64,000 nt of DNA, taken from RBG-16-34-14 sp963798865. Lineage in GTDB: Bacteria; Bacteroidota; Ignavibacteria; Ignavibacteriales; Ignavibacteriaceae. Each line of letters begins with the position of its first letter. Position 1 is the stretch's first letter. Below, in pieces: positions 47,303 to 56,417 of the stretch. The stretch is from positions 1,612,001 through 1,676,000 of the forward strand of contig CAWCVZ010000004.1 in assembly GCA_963798865.1 (NCBI GenBank). Direction: 5' to 3'. A program made the position numbers and the translations under genes. The notes beneath the pieces were generated by a model. The model saw nothing but the letters and a program-made list of their open reading frames with translations. It made no database searches and was not told the origin of the DNA.

Positions 47303-48620
47303 TTAATTTTTTTCTCTAAATAATGCAATTTTTTCTATAATTGGTATACTTATAAGAATTATACCTAACCCAATAGTCCAATAATAAAATCTGGTTACCA
47401 TTAAAAAAAAAAGAAAAACCAACTATGAGAAAAAGATGAACTAATAAAGCAAATACTATCAGACTTTTTCCTTCGTAAAATTTGAACCAGAGCCAGGTAA
47501 GTAATAAACCTAATAAAAAGGGACCTATGAAAACACCTGCTATACCATAATCAGCATGTAATTCACGTAAATATGTTCCATTGTTTGTCCAAAGCGGTAT
47601 ATAGTACCCCTTCTGAAATATTAAAGGTTTTTCAACTAATTTAAATTTTGCTAACAAAAGATATATTGATTGTAAAGAATGCTCTCCGAATCGAGTATTT
47701 TCTCCTTGGGATTCCATATATTTAGTTAGTACACCAATACTACTACTTGCATATAGATAAACAGAAGGAGATATTAATATATTCTCATTTGCCCCTCTAA
47801 GTTCTTTACTGGCGCCCAAATAATTTTCACCACTAACATTTCTTGAAAGCCTCACAAGTGATATACTTAAAATAAAAACAACAATTAAGATAACCCCAGC
47901 AATTAATATATTCTTTCTTGAAAATTTATACCTCCCTAATAAATCGTTATTTAACATGTATCTGAAAAGAAAAAAACTGAAAGCGAACTCCATCAAAGCT
48001 AATGTCATGGTAGCTCTTCCTGCCCCGCCAATATCTTTTATAATAACACTAACAAGGGGAATAAATGATAGTATTGTAAATTTTCCTTTATATGCTGTGT
48101 AAACACCTGCAAAAAAAACAGCAACAAACGATACTATAAAAATATAAGGGGTAGTGCCTTTTAACTCCCCATTTACATTCATCCTATAAATTAAATTTCC
48201 GTTAATAAATACTGCAGGTATACTTCCAAACTCTTTGAGTAAAATCATCCAGAATTCAATTGCAGAATAAAGACTTATAATGCTAAAAAATATTAGAGCG
48301 TATTTTAATGTTTTTCCACCATCAGCAAAAATTCTTAATGAAATATCAGATTTTTCTATAACTTTTGGATTTTCTTTAAATAAATTTCTTGCACTGATTA
48401 TTGTTAAAATCCCAAATAAAAAACATAAAAAAGATGAGATTATGACAAACCATGTTATAGGGATTAGGTTTGGATAAGGAAGGAATTTTAATTCATATAA
48501 AAAAACCATGCCCCCAAAAATTATACAATATAATGTGAGGTGATTAAACCACTTTTTAAAAATAAACCTGCCGAGGATAATTCCCAGAAAAGATATTATA
48601 GAAACCAGTAGCAGCGACAT
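47303..48620 (-). pseudogene. O-antigen-type polymerase (Wzy-like), one frameshift near the 3' end
   Basis: The protein is a polytopic membrane polymerase candidate with 10-12 helices: LLLVSIISFLGIILGRFIF, LIPITWFVIISSFLCFLFGI and others. The conserved central stretch VIIKDIGGAGRATMTLALME resembles EpsG/Wzy types. After GFSFFF the frame fails at a run of ten A (plus strand 47403-47412). The raw frame ends at 47316 with a Tyr/Asn-rich nonsense tail. Dropping one base gives MVTRFYYWTIGLGIILISIP and IIEKIALFREKN, a sensible last helix and basic end, with its stop at 47303. The start abuts the stop of the chain-length gene. Confidence 0.78.
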
Positions 48621-49838
48621 CTAAAACTTTAATTTATATGTCTTAACAACTTTTTTAAAGATATTCAATTCTTTTTCCTGTAAAGGATTTTCCTGCTTTT
48701 CTCTGGTTAATACTTTTTCTCCCCAAAAAACAAGTGGTATAAATAAAAATGAAAACAGAAAAAATGCACCAATAATAATTAAAGATCTTTTAGGACTATA
48801 TTTTAAATCTGGTGGTACAGCATTATCAATCGAAATAATAGTAGGAATACTCTTTTGCTCTTCAACCTTTGCCTGTTCATACATTGGCATTACAATTTCC
48901 AGAATGGACTGCTGGATTTCAACTTCTCTGAAAGTTCTTAGATACTGAACAGCAATATCCGGCATTTGTTTGAAGGAATATAAAATATTAGAGGTATTAC
49001 CTAAGGTTGATGAACTTTTTAATTCCTGTACCTTTTCTTTTAACAACTTTATCTCTGCTAAAACTCCGGCATATTGTACAGAATTTTTTCCATATGTCTG
49101 TTCAATAAAATGCGCTTCCATTTCTTTTTTGAACAATTGGGATTCAACTTCTGCCGCTGCTTTTACAGTAACTTCAAGTTGTTCAGGCACGGCAACTATA
49201 CCATATTTTTTTTGAAACTTATATAAAGAATCTTCAGCACTTTTAAGGTCATTAACATTTTGTAAATATCTTTTTTCAATAAAGATTCTGTTATTTTTTG
49301 CTCTCTCTATATTATACTTGATGTTTAAGCTATCGACAAGTGAAACCATATAATTTGCTATTTTTGCACTTAATTTAGGATCCTCATTAATAACATTGAA
49401 ATCTATCATACCGAATTCATTAGGATTCGAAGATATATCAGATCTGAATGCCTTTATTACCTTATCCCAATTATTATCATCTATTTCATAATACTCCATC
49501 AGATTAAACTTATTTATAACCTCAGTTAAAGCTGTCCGGCTATTAATAATACCAAGCAAAACGTCTTCTGAAGTGCCGGAGACTCCGAATATTTTTGAAC
49601 CCATTGATGCAAGTGAAGATTTACCTCCAAGCAAACTAGTCAAACCACCTAATCCCCCTTCATTTTCAGGAGGAATCATAACTGTTGCAGTGGCCATATA
49701 TTTTAATGGAAGAGTAAATGCATAAACTGAGACCAAAACTACGATAACCAGGAGATTAATCATCAGGAATTTTTTCCATTTAAAAAGAACATACATGTAA
49801 TCTCCAAATTTCTTTTCTTTTTTTTGCTTTTCGACCAT
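48621..49838 (-). CDS. polysaccharide chain-length regulator (Wzz/GumC-like)
   Basis: The 405-residue protein has two membrane helices flanking a periplasmic coiled-coil domain: MINLLVIVVLVSVYAFTLPL near residue 30 and LIIIGAFFLFSFLFIPLVFW near 365. In between are the Wzz signature PLKYMATATVMIPPENEGG, the GLTSLLGGKSSLASMG loop and long helices (about 170-320). The proline-rich QKSIPTIISIDNAVPPDLKY precedes the second helix. There is no C-terminal tyrosine kinase domain. It heads the Wzx/Wzy locus. Confidence 0.92.
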   Translation of the reverse strand: MVEKQKKEKKFGDYMYVLFKWKKFLMINLLVIVVLVSVYAFTLPLKYMATATVMIPPENEGGLGGLTSLLGGKSSLASMGSKIFGVSGTSEDVLLGIINSRTALTEVINKFNLMEYYEIDDNNWDKVIKAFRSDISSNPNEFGMIDFNVINEDPKLSAKIANYMVSLVDSLNIKYNIERAKNNRIFIEKRYLQNVNDLKSAEDSLYKFQKKYGIVAVPEQLEVTVKAAAEVESQLFKKEMEAHFIEQTYGKNSVQYAGVLAEIKLLKEKVQELKSSSTLGNTSNILYSFKQMPDIAVQYLRTFREVEIQQSILEIVMPMYEQAKVEEQKSIPTIISIDNAVPPDLKYSPKRSLIIIGAFFLFSFLFIPLVFWGEKVLTREKQENPLQEKELNIFKKVVKTYKLKF

Positions 49839-49938
49839 GATTAATAATTTTTAAGTTTGAGTTTTTATGAATACTAAGCTTCAAACTTAATATATTTCTA
49901 CAACATATCGCAATGTTATTTTGCAGACCCCCGATAGC

Positions 49939-51624
49939 TTAATCCCCAAATTTCAATCCCAATTTATCTATTTCTTTCAAATATCTGCTTGTTCCTGTTT
50001 TAAAAACATTCAAATACCTTTTACTGATATAATCAGGTGAGTTTTTAAGCATATAACTCGTTACTAAATCATAATTAATGTTGTTTTTATTCTGAGGTTT
50101 TGAAAATCTTTCAAGAGGGAACTCAAGTATATTCCGTCCATTAATTTTATTAACAAGAATTCCATCGTTATGCATAAAAGAATTTGTTTGCTGGTTATCT
50201 TCAATAATCGAATAATTAAGCCCTTGTTCTGGGGCAAGATGATATGCATAATTATTAACGATTTTTTTTACCGGAGCGTTCTGAAATTTTTGAAGCGTAT
50301 CCTGCCAGGCTTTAAAATCTACTAAATCCGCAACAGCTAAAACTTTCTTTGGAATCTGATTCGGTGAATCTATTGTTCCCCAATGCGATACAAATAAACA
50401 TGATGCACCTTCCTGATAAAAAGTTCTTAACTGCATTGACCAATATTTAATTAAATCTTCAGGTTTATGATCGCCATATCCCGGCCAGTTAGTTTCCGTA
50501 GCAAATTTTTTTCTTCCTCTACATTTATTTCTCCATGTCCAGTACTTGCATAGCGATGTTGAATAGTTTGCAGAAAATTCAAAGTTAGGATAGTATTCAA
50601 GGATGTCATCTGTTATTAACATATCCGCATGTTGTATTAAAGGGGTAGGATCGTAAAATCCTCGAAATTCTGTCAAGCCATCGTACATAGAACCGAACTG
50701 AACTCCAAATTTGAACCCTGCTTTTGTAACTATATTACTGCAGGTATCTATAAATTTTTTTAACTCCTCTGTTCTGAAATCGAGAAAATCTTTTCTTCCA
50801 TTTTCAAACAAATAATAATTGGAGGAATTCCTGTCAGTTTTTATCCCATCCCAATGATAATTCCTTATAAGAATTTCCTTTTTATCAAAATTCTTAAAAT
50901 CAGCTCCATAACCCCAGCTTTCATTCAACTTGTCTATCGCGACATATTTGTTTTCTAAGAAGTTCATAAAAGCATCGATTTCAGGATTAGAAAAACCGCT
51001 CAAGACATTAAGCAGTATCGTTTTCTCTGAATCATCATAAGTACTAAATGGCAGCTCGGTTTCACCATCAGAAGAAAGTGCCGGCACAATAAGTTTAATT
51101 CTTCTTTTTATTTTATCAGGATATGAATTGAAATGACTGACAGCATTCGTCAAAAAATCAAACATATCATTTAAAGAGTTTTCAGAGGAAAGATTTAAAA
51201 GCGGCTTATTAATATCATACGTATTATAAAAGAGTTTACCATTTGATCTGGTATGAAAATCATCTTTACTATAATTCTTTTTAATAGCATCTAAATTTTT
51301 AAGTGTTAAATTAATCCTGATGTAAATATTCAATCCGGCAGCAGCTATTTTCTCCATTGCATCATTTACATTATAAGAAGGGTTATTCCATTTTAACTCC
51401 CTATTAATATCTTCAATGCTTGATTTGAAGATTCTGAGATTGATTGCCGTAGCTTTCCAATCGTCACGTATCCTGTTAAGCCACTGTGTATTAACAGCAT
51501 ATTGTACATCTGCTAAATAAACTATTTCAAATTTTTCAGATGTGTCAAGAACTGTTTGAGATAAACCAAAAGGGTGACTAATTATTAAAGAAATTAAAAC
51601 AAAAATAAATCGCCGTATATTCAT
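49939..51624 (-). CDS. secreted GH42-like (beta-galactosidase-type) TIM-barrel protein
   Basis: The 561-residue protein has a signal peptide (RRFIFVLISLIISHPFGLSQ). The region about 35-450 resembles GH42/GH-A-type barrels: SYNVNDAMEKIAAAGLNIYI, FMNFLENKYVAIDKLNESWG (a candidate acid/base Glu near NESWGYG) and RKKFATETNWPGYGDHKPED (candidate nucleophile ETNWPG). LRTFYQEGASCLFVSHWGTI follows. Its place beside the chain-length regulator suggests trimming or remodelling of the exported polysaccharide, but the substrate is unknown. It lacks the NPFNP sorting domain of its neighbours. Confidence 0.7.
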   Translation of the reverse strand: MNIRRFIFVLISLIISHPFGLSQTVLDTSEKFEIVYLADVQYAVNTQWLNRIRDDWKATAINLRIFKSSIEDINRELKWNNPSYNVNDAMEKIAAAGLNIYIRINLTLKNLDAIKKNYSKDDFHTRSNGKLFYNTYDINKPLLNLSSENSLNDMFDFLTNAVSHFNSYPDKIKRRIKLIVPALSSDGETELPFSTYDDSEKTILLNVLSGFSNPEIDAFMNFLENKYVAIDKLNESWGYGADFKNFDKKEILIRNYHWDGIKTDRNSSNYYLFENGRKDFLDFRTEELKKFIDTCSNIVTKAGFKFGVQFGSMYDGLTEFRGFYDPTPLIQHADMLITDDILEYYPNFEFSANYSTSLCKYWTWRNKCRGRKKFATETNWPGYGDHKPEDLIKYWSMQLRTFYQEGASCLFVSHWGTIDSPNQIPKKVLAVADLVDFKAWQDTLQKFQNAPVKKIVNNYAYHLAPEQGLNYSIIEDNQQTNSFMHNDGILVNKINGRNILEFPLERFSKPQNKNNINYDLVTSYMLKNSPDYISKRYLNVFKTGTSRYLKEIDKLGLKFGD

Positions 51625-51648
51625 TTTATCCTTGCCCTCTTCTCCGTT

Positions 51649-53121
51649 TTACTTCATCAATATCATTTTCTTAACAGAAGTATAATTCCCTGCTTGCCTG
51701 TCCCGGCTCGAAAAAATCGAGACGGACAGCTTATAGAAATAAATTCCACTGGATAAACCACTCCCATCAAACATAACTTCATAACTTCTAGCTGATTTTT
51801 CTTCATTAACTAAAGTAGCAACTTCTCTTCCTAGCAAATCATAAACTTTTAGGGTTACCAATGAGGAATGAGGAATTGAGTATTTTATTTTTGTTGTTGG
51901 GTTAAATGGGTTGGGGTAGTTTTGAAATAATTTGAAGTTCTCAGGTAGTTTTATCAGGTCCATAATAGACAGAATTGTATTTCCATATACTATACTATCT
52001 ATAATGCAACCTACTAATTCATTATGAACAAAAAAATACCCATTATGTCTCAATACATTAAATCCAATACTATCTGTATAAGACCAATAAATATATATCC
52101 AACTATAAACATTGTTAGTTAACCACCTGTTAAAAATATTTTTTATAGAAACCTGGGTAATACCAGTAATTTCAATATTATTATAATATAAAAGTGCGGT
52201 GTCACCCGTAACCATATTAAAATCAATAACTAACCAATTATGAGGATATTCTATAATTTTGTTTCCATCCTGCCTTAAATATAAATACCCTTCTTGCTGT
52301 AAAACAAAACTATTTTGCTCAGTAGAGTACATATTTAACTTTTTATAAATGTATCCATCATTAAGTAATGTATCTTTTTCAACTTCAAGCATTAATTTTA
52401 CATCATTATTATAACCTTCCGAAAAAAACCATTTATTACCAGGAGATAATGGAAAATATGAAAATTGTGGTACATCAATAATTTTAAAATTTTGACTGCT
52501 TATGTCATATATTAGCGGATTTTCGCTACTTTCAATTTTAATCAAACATTGATCCGAGGAAGTATCTGGAACATTCCAGTACAAGATATTATCCCATAAA
52601 TTTGATATTATATTTATCCAGCTAGTACCATTATCAAGCGATAAATAAACATTTACATAACTGACTTGATGTGGTTCCCATTCAATAATATATATAGTAT
52701 TCCTACCAATCACCTCACCACCATTTGGTGAAATGATAGTTATATCTGGATTGTAAATTATACTGAAATTATTATCACTTATATCAAAAATGTTTGGATA
52801 CTCTCTGTCTGCAACTTTTACCAAGCAACTATCAGAATTTATAGTGGGAAGATCATACCATATAAAAAGGTTATCACTTCCATCAAGGCTATCTATTATA
52901 ACTGACCAGTTGCTACCATTGTCACTTGATAAATAAAGGGTTACATAATCTACATTAACTACTTCCCATTCAATGAAGAATGATTCATCAATTGGATAAA
53001 CCTGCTCTCCACCATTAGGACTGATCACGGTGATAGATTTTGTTGCATTATCCTGTGCTGAAATTTCAAAATTTATTAAAAGTATTATCAATGCTAATAC
53101 TATTTTTTTCATTTTTCCCAC
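51649..53121 (-). CDS. secreted two-repeat protein with type IX sorting domain
   Basis: The 490-residue protein has a signal peptide and two tandem repeats of about 95 residues. Each starts SPNGGE and holds an SxDNGxxW strand (DYVTLYLSSDNGSNWSVIID; SYVNVYLSLDNGTSWINIIS), matching Kre9/KNH-like Ig modules. A domain starting FSYFPLSPGNKWFFSEGYNN follows and is shared with the next gene. The sorting domain (FQNYPNPFNPTTKIKYSIPH to VKKMILMK) is interrupted by ten in-frame residues, SVSIFSSRDR, encoded by a hairpin insertion. Function unknown; surface display is likely. Confidence 0.82.
   Translation of the reverse strand: MGKMKKIVLALIILLINFEISAQDNATKSITVISPNGGEQVYPIDESFFIEWEVVNVDYVTLYLSSDNGSNWSVIIDSLDGSDNLFIWYDLPTINSDSCLVKVADREYPNIFDISDNNFSIIYNPDITIISPNGGEVIGRNTIYIIEWEPHQVSYVNVYLSLDNGTSWINIISNLWDNILYWNVPDTSSDQCLIKIESSENPLIYDISSQNFKIIDVPQFSYFPLSPGNKWFFSEGYNNDVKLMLEVEKDTLLNDGYIYKKLNMYSTEQNSFVLQQEGYLYLRQDGNKIIEYPHNWLVIDFNMVTGDTALLYYNNIEITGITQVSIKNIFNRWLTNNVYSWIYIYWSYTDSIGFNVLRHNGYFFVHNELVGCIIDSIVYGNTILSIMDLIKLPENFKLFQNYPNPFNPTTKIKYSIPHSSLVTLKVYDLLGREVATLVNEEKSARSYEVMFDGSGLSSGIYFYKLSVSIFSSRDRQAGNYTSVKKMILMK
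51697..51726. repeat. 30-base in-frame hairpin insertion inside a sorting domain
   Basis: Compared with the same region of three neighbouring genes, exactly 30 bases are extra here. They carry inverted arms CTGTCC/GGACAG (51698-51703 with 51724-51729) and CTCGA/TCGAG (51707-51711 with 51717-51721) around five A. The unit is GC-richer than its surroundings and keeps the frame, adding ten residues. It resembles a palindromic protein-embedded element. Confidence 0.75.
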
Positions 53122-53127
53122 GAAAAA

Positions 53128-54246
53128 TTACTTTAACAAAATCATTTTCTTAACCGACGTAAAACTTCCTGCTTGAAGTTTATAAAAATAAATTCCGCTT
53201 GAAAGATTGCTTCCATTAAACTCAGCTTCATAATTGCCAGCAGGTTTTTCTTCATTAACTAAAGTTGCAACTTCTCTTCCAAGCAAATCATATACTTTAA
53301 GAGTAACAAATGCGGTTTGTGGAACTTGGTAATTTATTTTTGTTGTTGGGTTAAATGGGTTGGGGTAGTTTTGATTTAAAGAATAAAAATAAATTAAATC
53401 ATTATTTACAACATGAGTAGAGCCACTGATATAGAAACTATATACACTGGAGAATGGTCCCCAAACATTTTGGTCGTACAAAGCCTTAACACGCCAATAA
53501 TTAACAGAATTTGTATCTAACTGGTTTAGAGTAACCAAAGTATCATTATTACTATAATAATTGATTTGTGAGGTAAAAGTAGAATCATGTGAAAGCTGCA
53601 TTTCATACATATATGCACCAGATGACTTGCTCCACTTGAAAGTAATTGGTAGAGTTTGAAAAGAACCCTTTAATGGTACAATTGGCTTTGGCTTGAACCC
53701 AAATACATATCCACTTGTATCTTCATTTATTATTGTCCCTACAACAGAAAAATCATTACCAGCCCAATAATTATAATGGTAAAGCACATTAAATCCAGTG
53801 TTTATATTAAACAAACAAAATTGATTGGCCAATGAATAACTACCTACTCTAAAGCCATCTCCTGTTGGATTAACAGGATATTTACCATTCCACTCAACCA
53901 TTCCTATTGTAACACCAGACGTCCAATCGGCTGTATCACCAACATTCCAGTTATAATCTAATATGACTTTGTCGGGATATTCGATAACTTTGTTTTCACT
54001 TTTTCGATAGTAAATCCTGGTTTGTAAACTTTCATTCAAGTCATAACTAACCAACTCCGCATAACTTAAACCATCTCCAAGAATAGTGTCCCTATCTATT
54101 TGAATAACATAGTAGTTAAAAGTAGTTGAAGAAAAACTATGAGCTATAAACCATTTGTTACCAATTTCTAAAGGGAAATTATTATTCAAAGTTTGTGCAT
54201 TTACAATCGTTAACAGGATATAAGGAAAGGTTAAGATTTTTTTCAT
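53128..54246 (-). CDS. secreted protein with GNKW domain and type IX sorting domain
   Basis: The 372-residue protein has a signal peptide (KILTFPYILLTIVNAQTLNN) and a domain beginning FPLEIGNKWFIAHSFSSTTF, with KSENKVIEYPDKVILDYNWN and NTGFNVLYHYNYWAGNDFSV. This matches residues about 210-390 of the upstream neighbour (GNKW, KIIEYP, GFNVLRHNGY), so the two are paralogues. A fibronectin-type-III-like stretch (ITFKWSKSSGAYMYEMQLSH) precedes the sorting domain LNQNYPNPFNPTTKINYQVP to KKMILLK. Function unknown. Confidence 0.8.
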   Translation of the reverse strand: MKKILTFPYILLTIVNAQTLNNNFPLEIGNKWFIAHSFSSTTFNYYVIQIDRDTILGDGLSYAELVSYDLNESLQTRIYYRKSENKVIEYPDKVILDYNWNVGDTADWTSGVTIGMVEWNGKYPVNPTGDGFRVGSYSLANQFCLFNINTGFNVLYHYNYWAGNDFSVVGTIINEDTSGYVFGFKPKPIVPLKGSFQTLPITFKWSKSSGAYMYEMQLSHDSTFTSQINYYSNNDTLVTLNQLDTNSVNYWRVKALYDQNVWGPFSSVYSFYISGSTHVVNNDLIYFYSLNQNYPNPFNPTTKINYQVPQTAFVTLKVYDLLGREVATLVNEEKPAGNYEAEFNGSNLSSGIYFYKLQAGSFTSVKKMILLK

Positions 54247-54261
54247 ACTAAATCCAAATTT

Positions 54262-56401
54262 TTACTTCAATAATATCATTTTCTTAACTTTAGTATAATT
54301 CGCAGCCTGAAGTTTATAGAAATAAATTCCGCTTGAGAGATTGCTTCCATCAAACTCTACTTCATAACCTCCTGCAGGTTTTTCTTCATTGACTAAAGTT
54401 GAAACTTCTCTTCCGAGAATATCATAAACTTTAAGGGTAACAAAACCTGAATGAGGAATTTGATATTTTATTTTTGTAGTTGGGTTAAATGGGTTGGGGT
54501 AGTTCTGAGAAACTGAAAATTGTTTAGGTATTTCTTTTATATCTTCAATAAAAGTTCCGCCATTAGTTGTCTTCATTAAAAATCCTGTACTACCAACAAC
54601 CCAACCTTGATAAGTGTTAGTAAATGAAATATCTGAAAAACCCCAGTGTCTTGGCGAAGATTGTTTTGTCCAAGACTCTCCTTTATCTGTGGTAATAAAA
54701 ATAAAATCGGTACCTAACAAATAACCTGTTGATTCATTTACAAAATATATTTTCTTAAACCAGGAGGGTGGTTCGAGAGCAATAACATTCCAGGTATCTC
54801 CTGCATTTGTTGTTCTGAATAAATTTTCAATCCCTGCAGCAAATCCTAAATTTGGGTTAATAAAGCATATAGTAACTATTAATGAGGGTGGAATAAATGA
54901 GAGTTCGTACCATACATTTCCTCCATTAGTCGTTTTGAATATTTTCTCCCCTGCAGCAAATCCAATATTCTCATTTATAAAAGATAGTGAATAAACATTC
55001 AAATAATTGGACTGACTACCTTGTAAAACCCATTCCTCGCCGCCATTAGTTGTCTTATAAGCTATTCCAGGTATTGACCCTGTAAACCATCCTATTTCAT
55101 TACTTATAAAAAAAATGTCTCTAAAATCGCTAAAAGTTCCACCTAAAAAATTTTCTGTCCAATCTATTCCACCATTAGTACTTTTTAATAATAATCCTTT
55201 ATAAATGTCGTAGCCCGGTATATTTTCAGATTTAGTACCTGCTATAAATCCCACCGTACTAATAACAAATTCAACTTTATGCATGCTTCTTGAATTAACG
55301 GTAACCATAGACCAATTTGTGCCACCATCCACAGTTTTTAAAACACTATTCCCACTGCTTATCCCCAAACCATTTTTTTCGTCAAGGAAATCGACTGAAC
55401 TAAAATCTACCCGCAAAAAATCTTTTGATTGATTTATCCAGCTTTCTCCTCCATCAGTAGTTTTATAAAAAGCTCGTCCGCTATTAAAAACCCAACCAGT
55501 CAAACTGTCCGTAAAAAAAATATCATTAAATGTATCGTATTGTAATTCAGATATACCAGTATTAGCTTCATTCCAGGTATTTCCTCCATCGGTTGTTTTA
55601 ACTATTAGATTGTCAAATCCGCCTGCTGCCCACCCATGATTTTCATCGGTAAATAAGATGGAATTGAACCAATCATAATATTCTCCCTGATATACAGTTG
55701 ACCAGGTTTGACCGCCATTTTGAGTTGCCAAAATTTTTCCGCCATAACCACCAGCAAATCCTCTTAGGCTATCAACAAATGATAAACAGTATAAGAATTG
55801 ATTTGAATAATCTTCATAAACTGTATTCCAGTTAATCCCCCCATTAGATGTTTTTAGAACTCTATTTCCAGAATTACCATCATTCCAACCCACAACCCAC
55901 CCTGTATTTTCATTAATAAAAATAAGAATCAGAAAGTGCACTATTAACATTGCTTATTTGTTCAACCCAGTTTTCTCCACTGTTAGTAGTTTTATAAATT
56001 TTACCTTCATAACCTACTGCCCATCCGGTAAATTGATCGATAAAGAAAATTGAGGTCAAAAAGTAAGCAATATTATTAGCTTTTATTTGCCAACTATTTC
56101 CACCGTCAGTTGTTTTTAGAATAATACCATCCCATCCACAAACATAACCTGTTTGTTCGTTAGTGAAATATATGGACAGTAACCCCTTTTCAGTACCACT
56201 GATTTGTAGTTTCCAATCGTTGCCTCCATTAGTTGTCTGATATATTTCGCCATAATTACATACTACCCATCCAACTTCATCATTGATAAAAAAAGATGAA
56301 TTAATAAAATTTTCAAACGGAAGAGGATTAATTAAATTCCATTGAGCCTGAATTTCTATAATAAATAAGCAAAATAGAATTGCTAAAAACATTTTTTTCA
56401 T
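54262..56401 (-). pseudogene. YCF48-type beta-propeller protein with type IX sorting domain, one frameshift
   Basis: The 5' part (from ATG 56401) has a signal peptide and repeats such as EIYQTTNGGNDWKLQISG, ILKTTDGGNSWQIKAN and IYKTTNSGENWVEQIS. It breaks at a five-A run (55918-55922) after NVNSALSDSYF. The next frame continues INENTGWVVGWNDGNSGN without loss. The whole is about 713 residues with a dozen or more TTxGGxxW repeats, then FSVSQNYPNPFNPTTKIKY to KKMILLK. The repeats are of the photosystem II assembly factor YCF48/BNR propeller type, common in secreted FCB proteins without photosynthesis. Removing one T restores the frame, so error is likely. Confidence 0.85.
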
Positions 56402-56417
56402 TTTATCCCTTAAAAAA

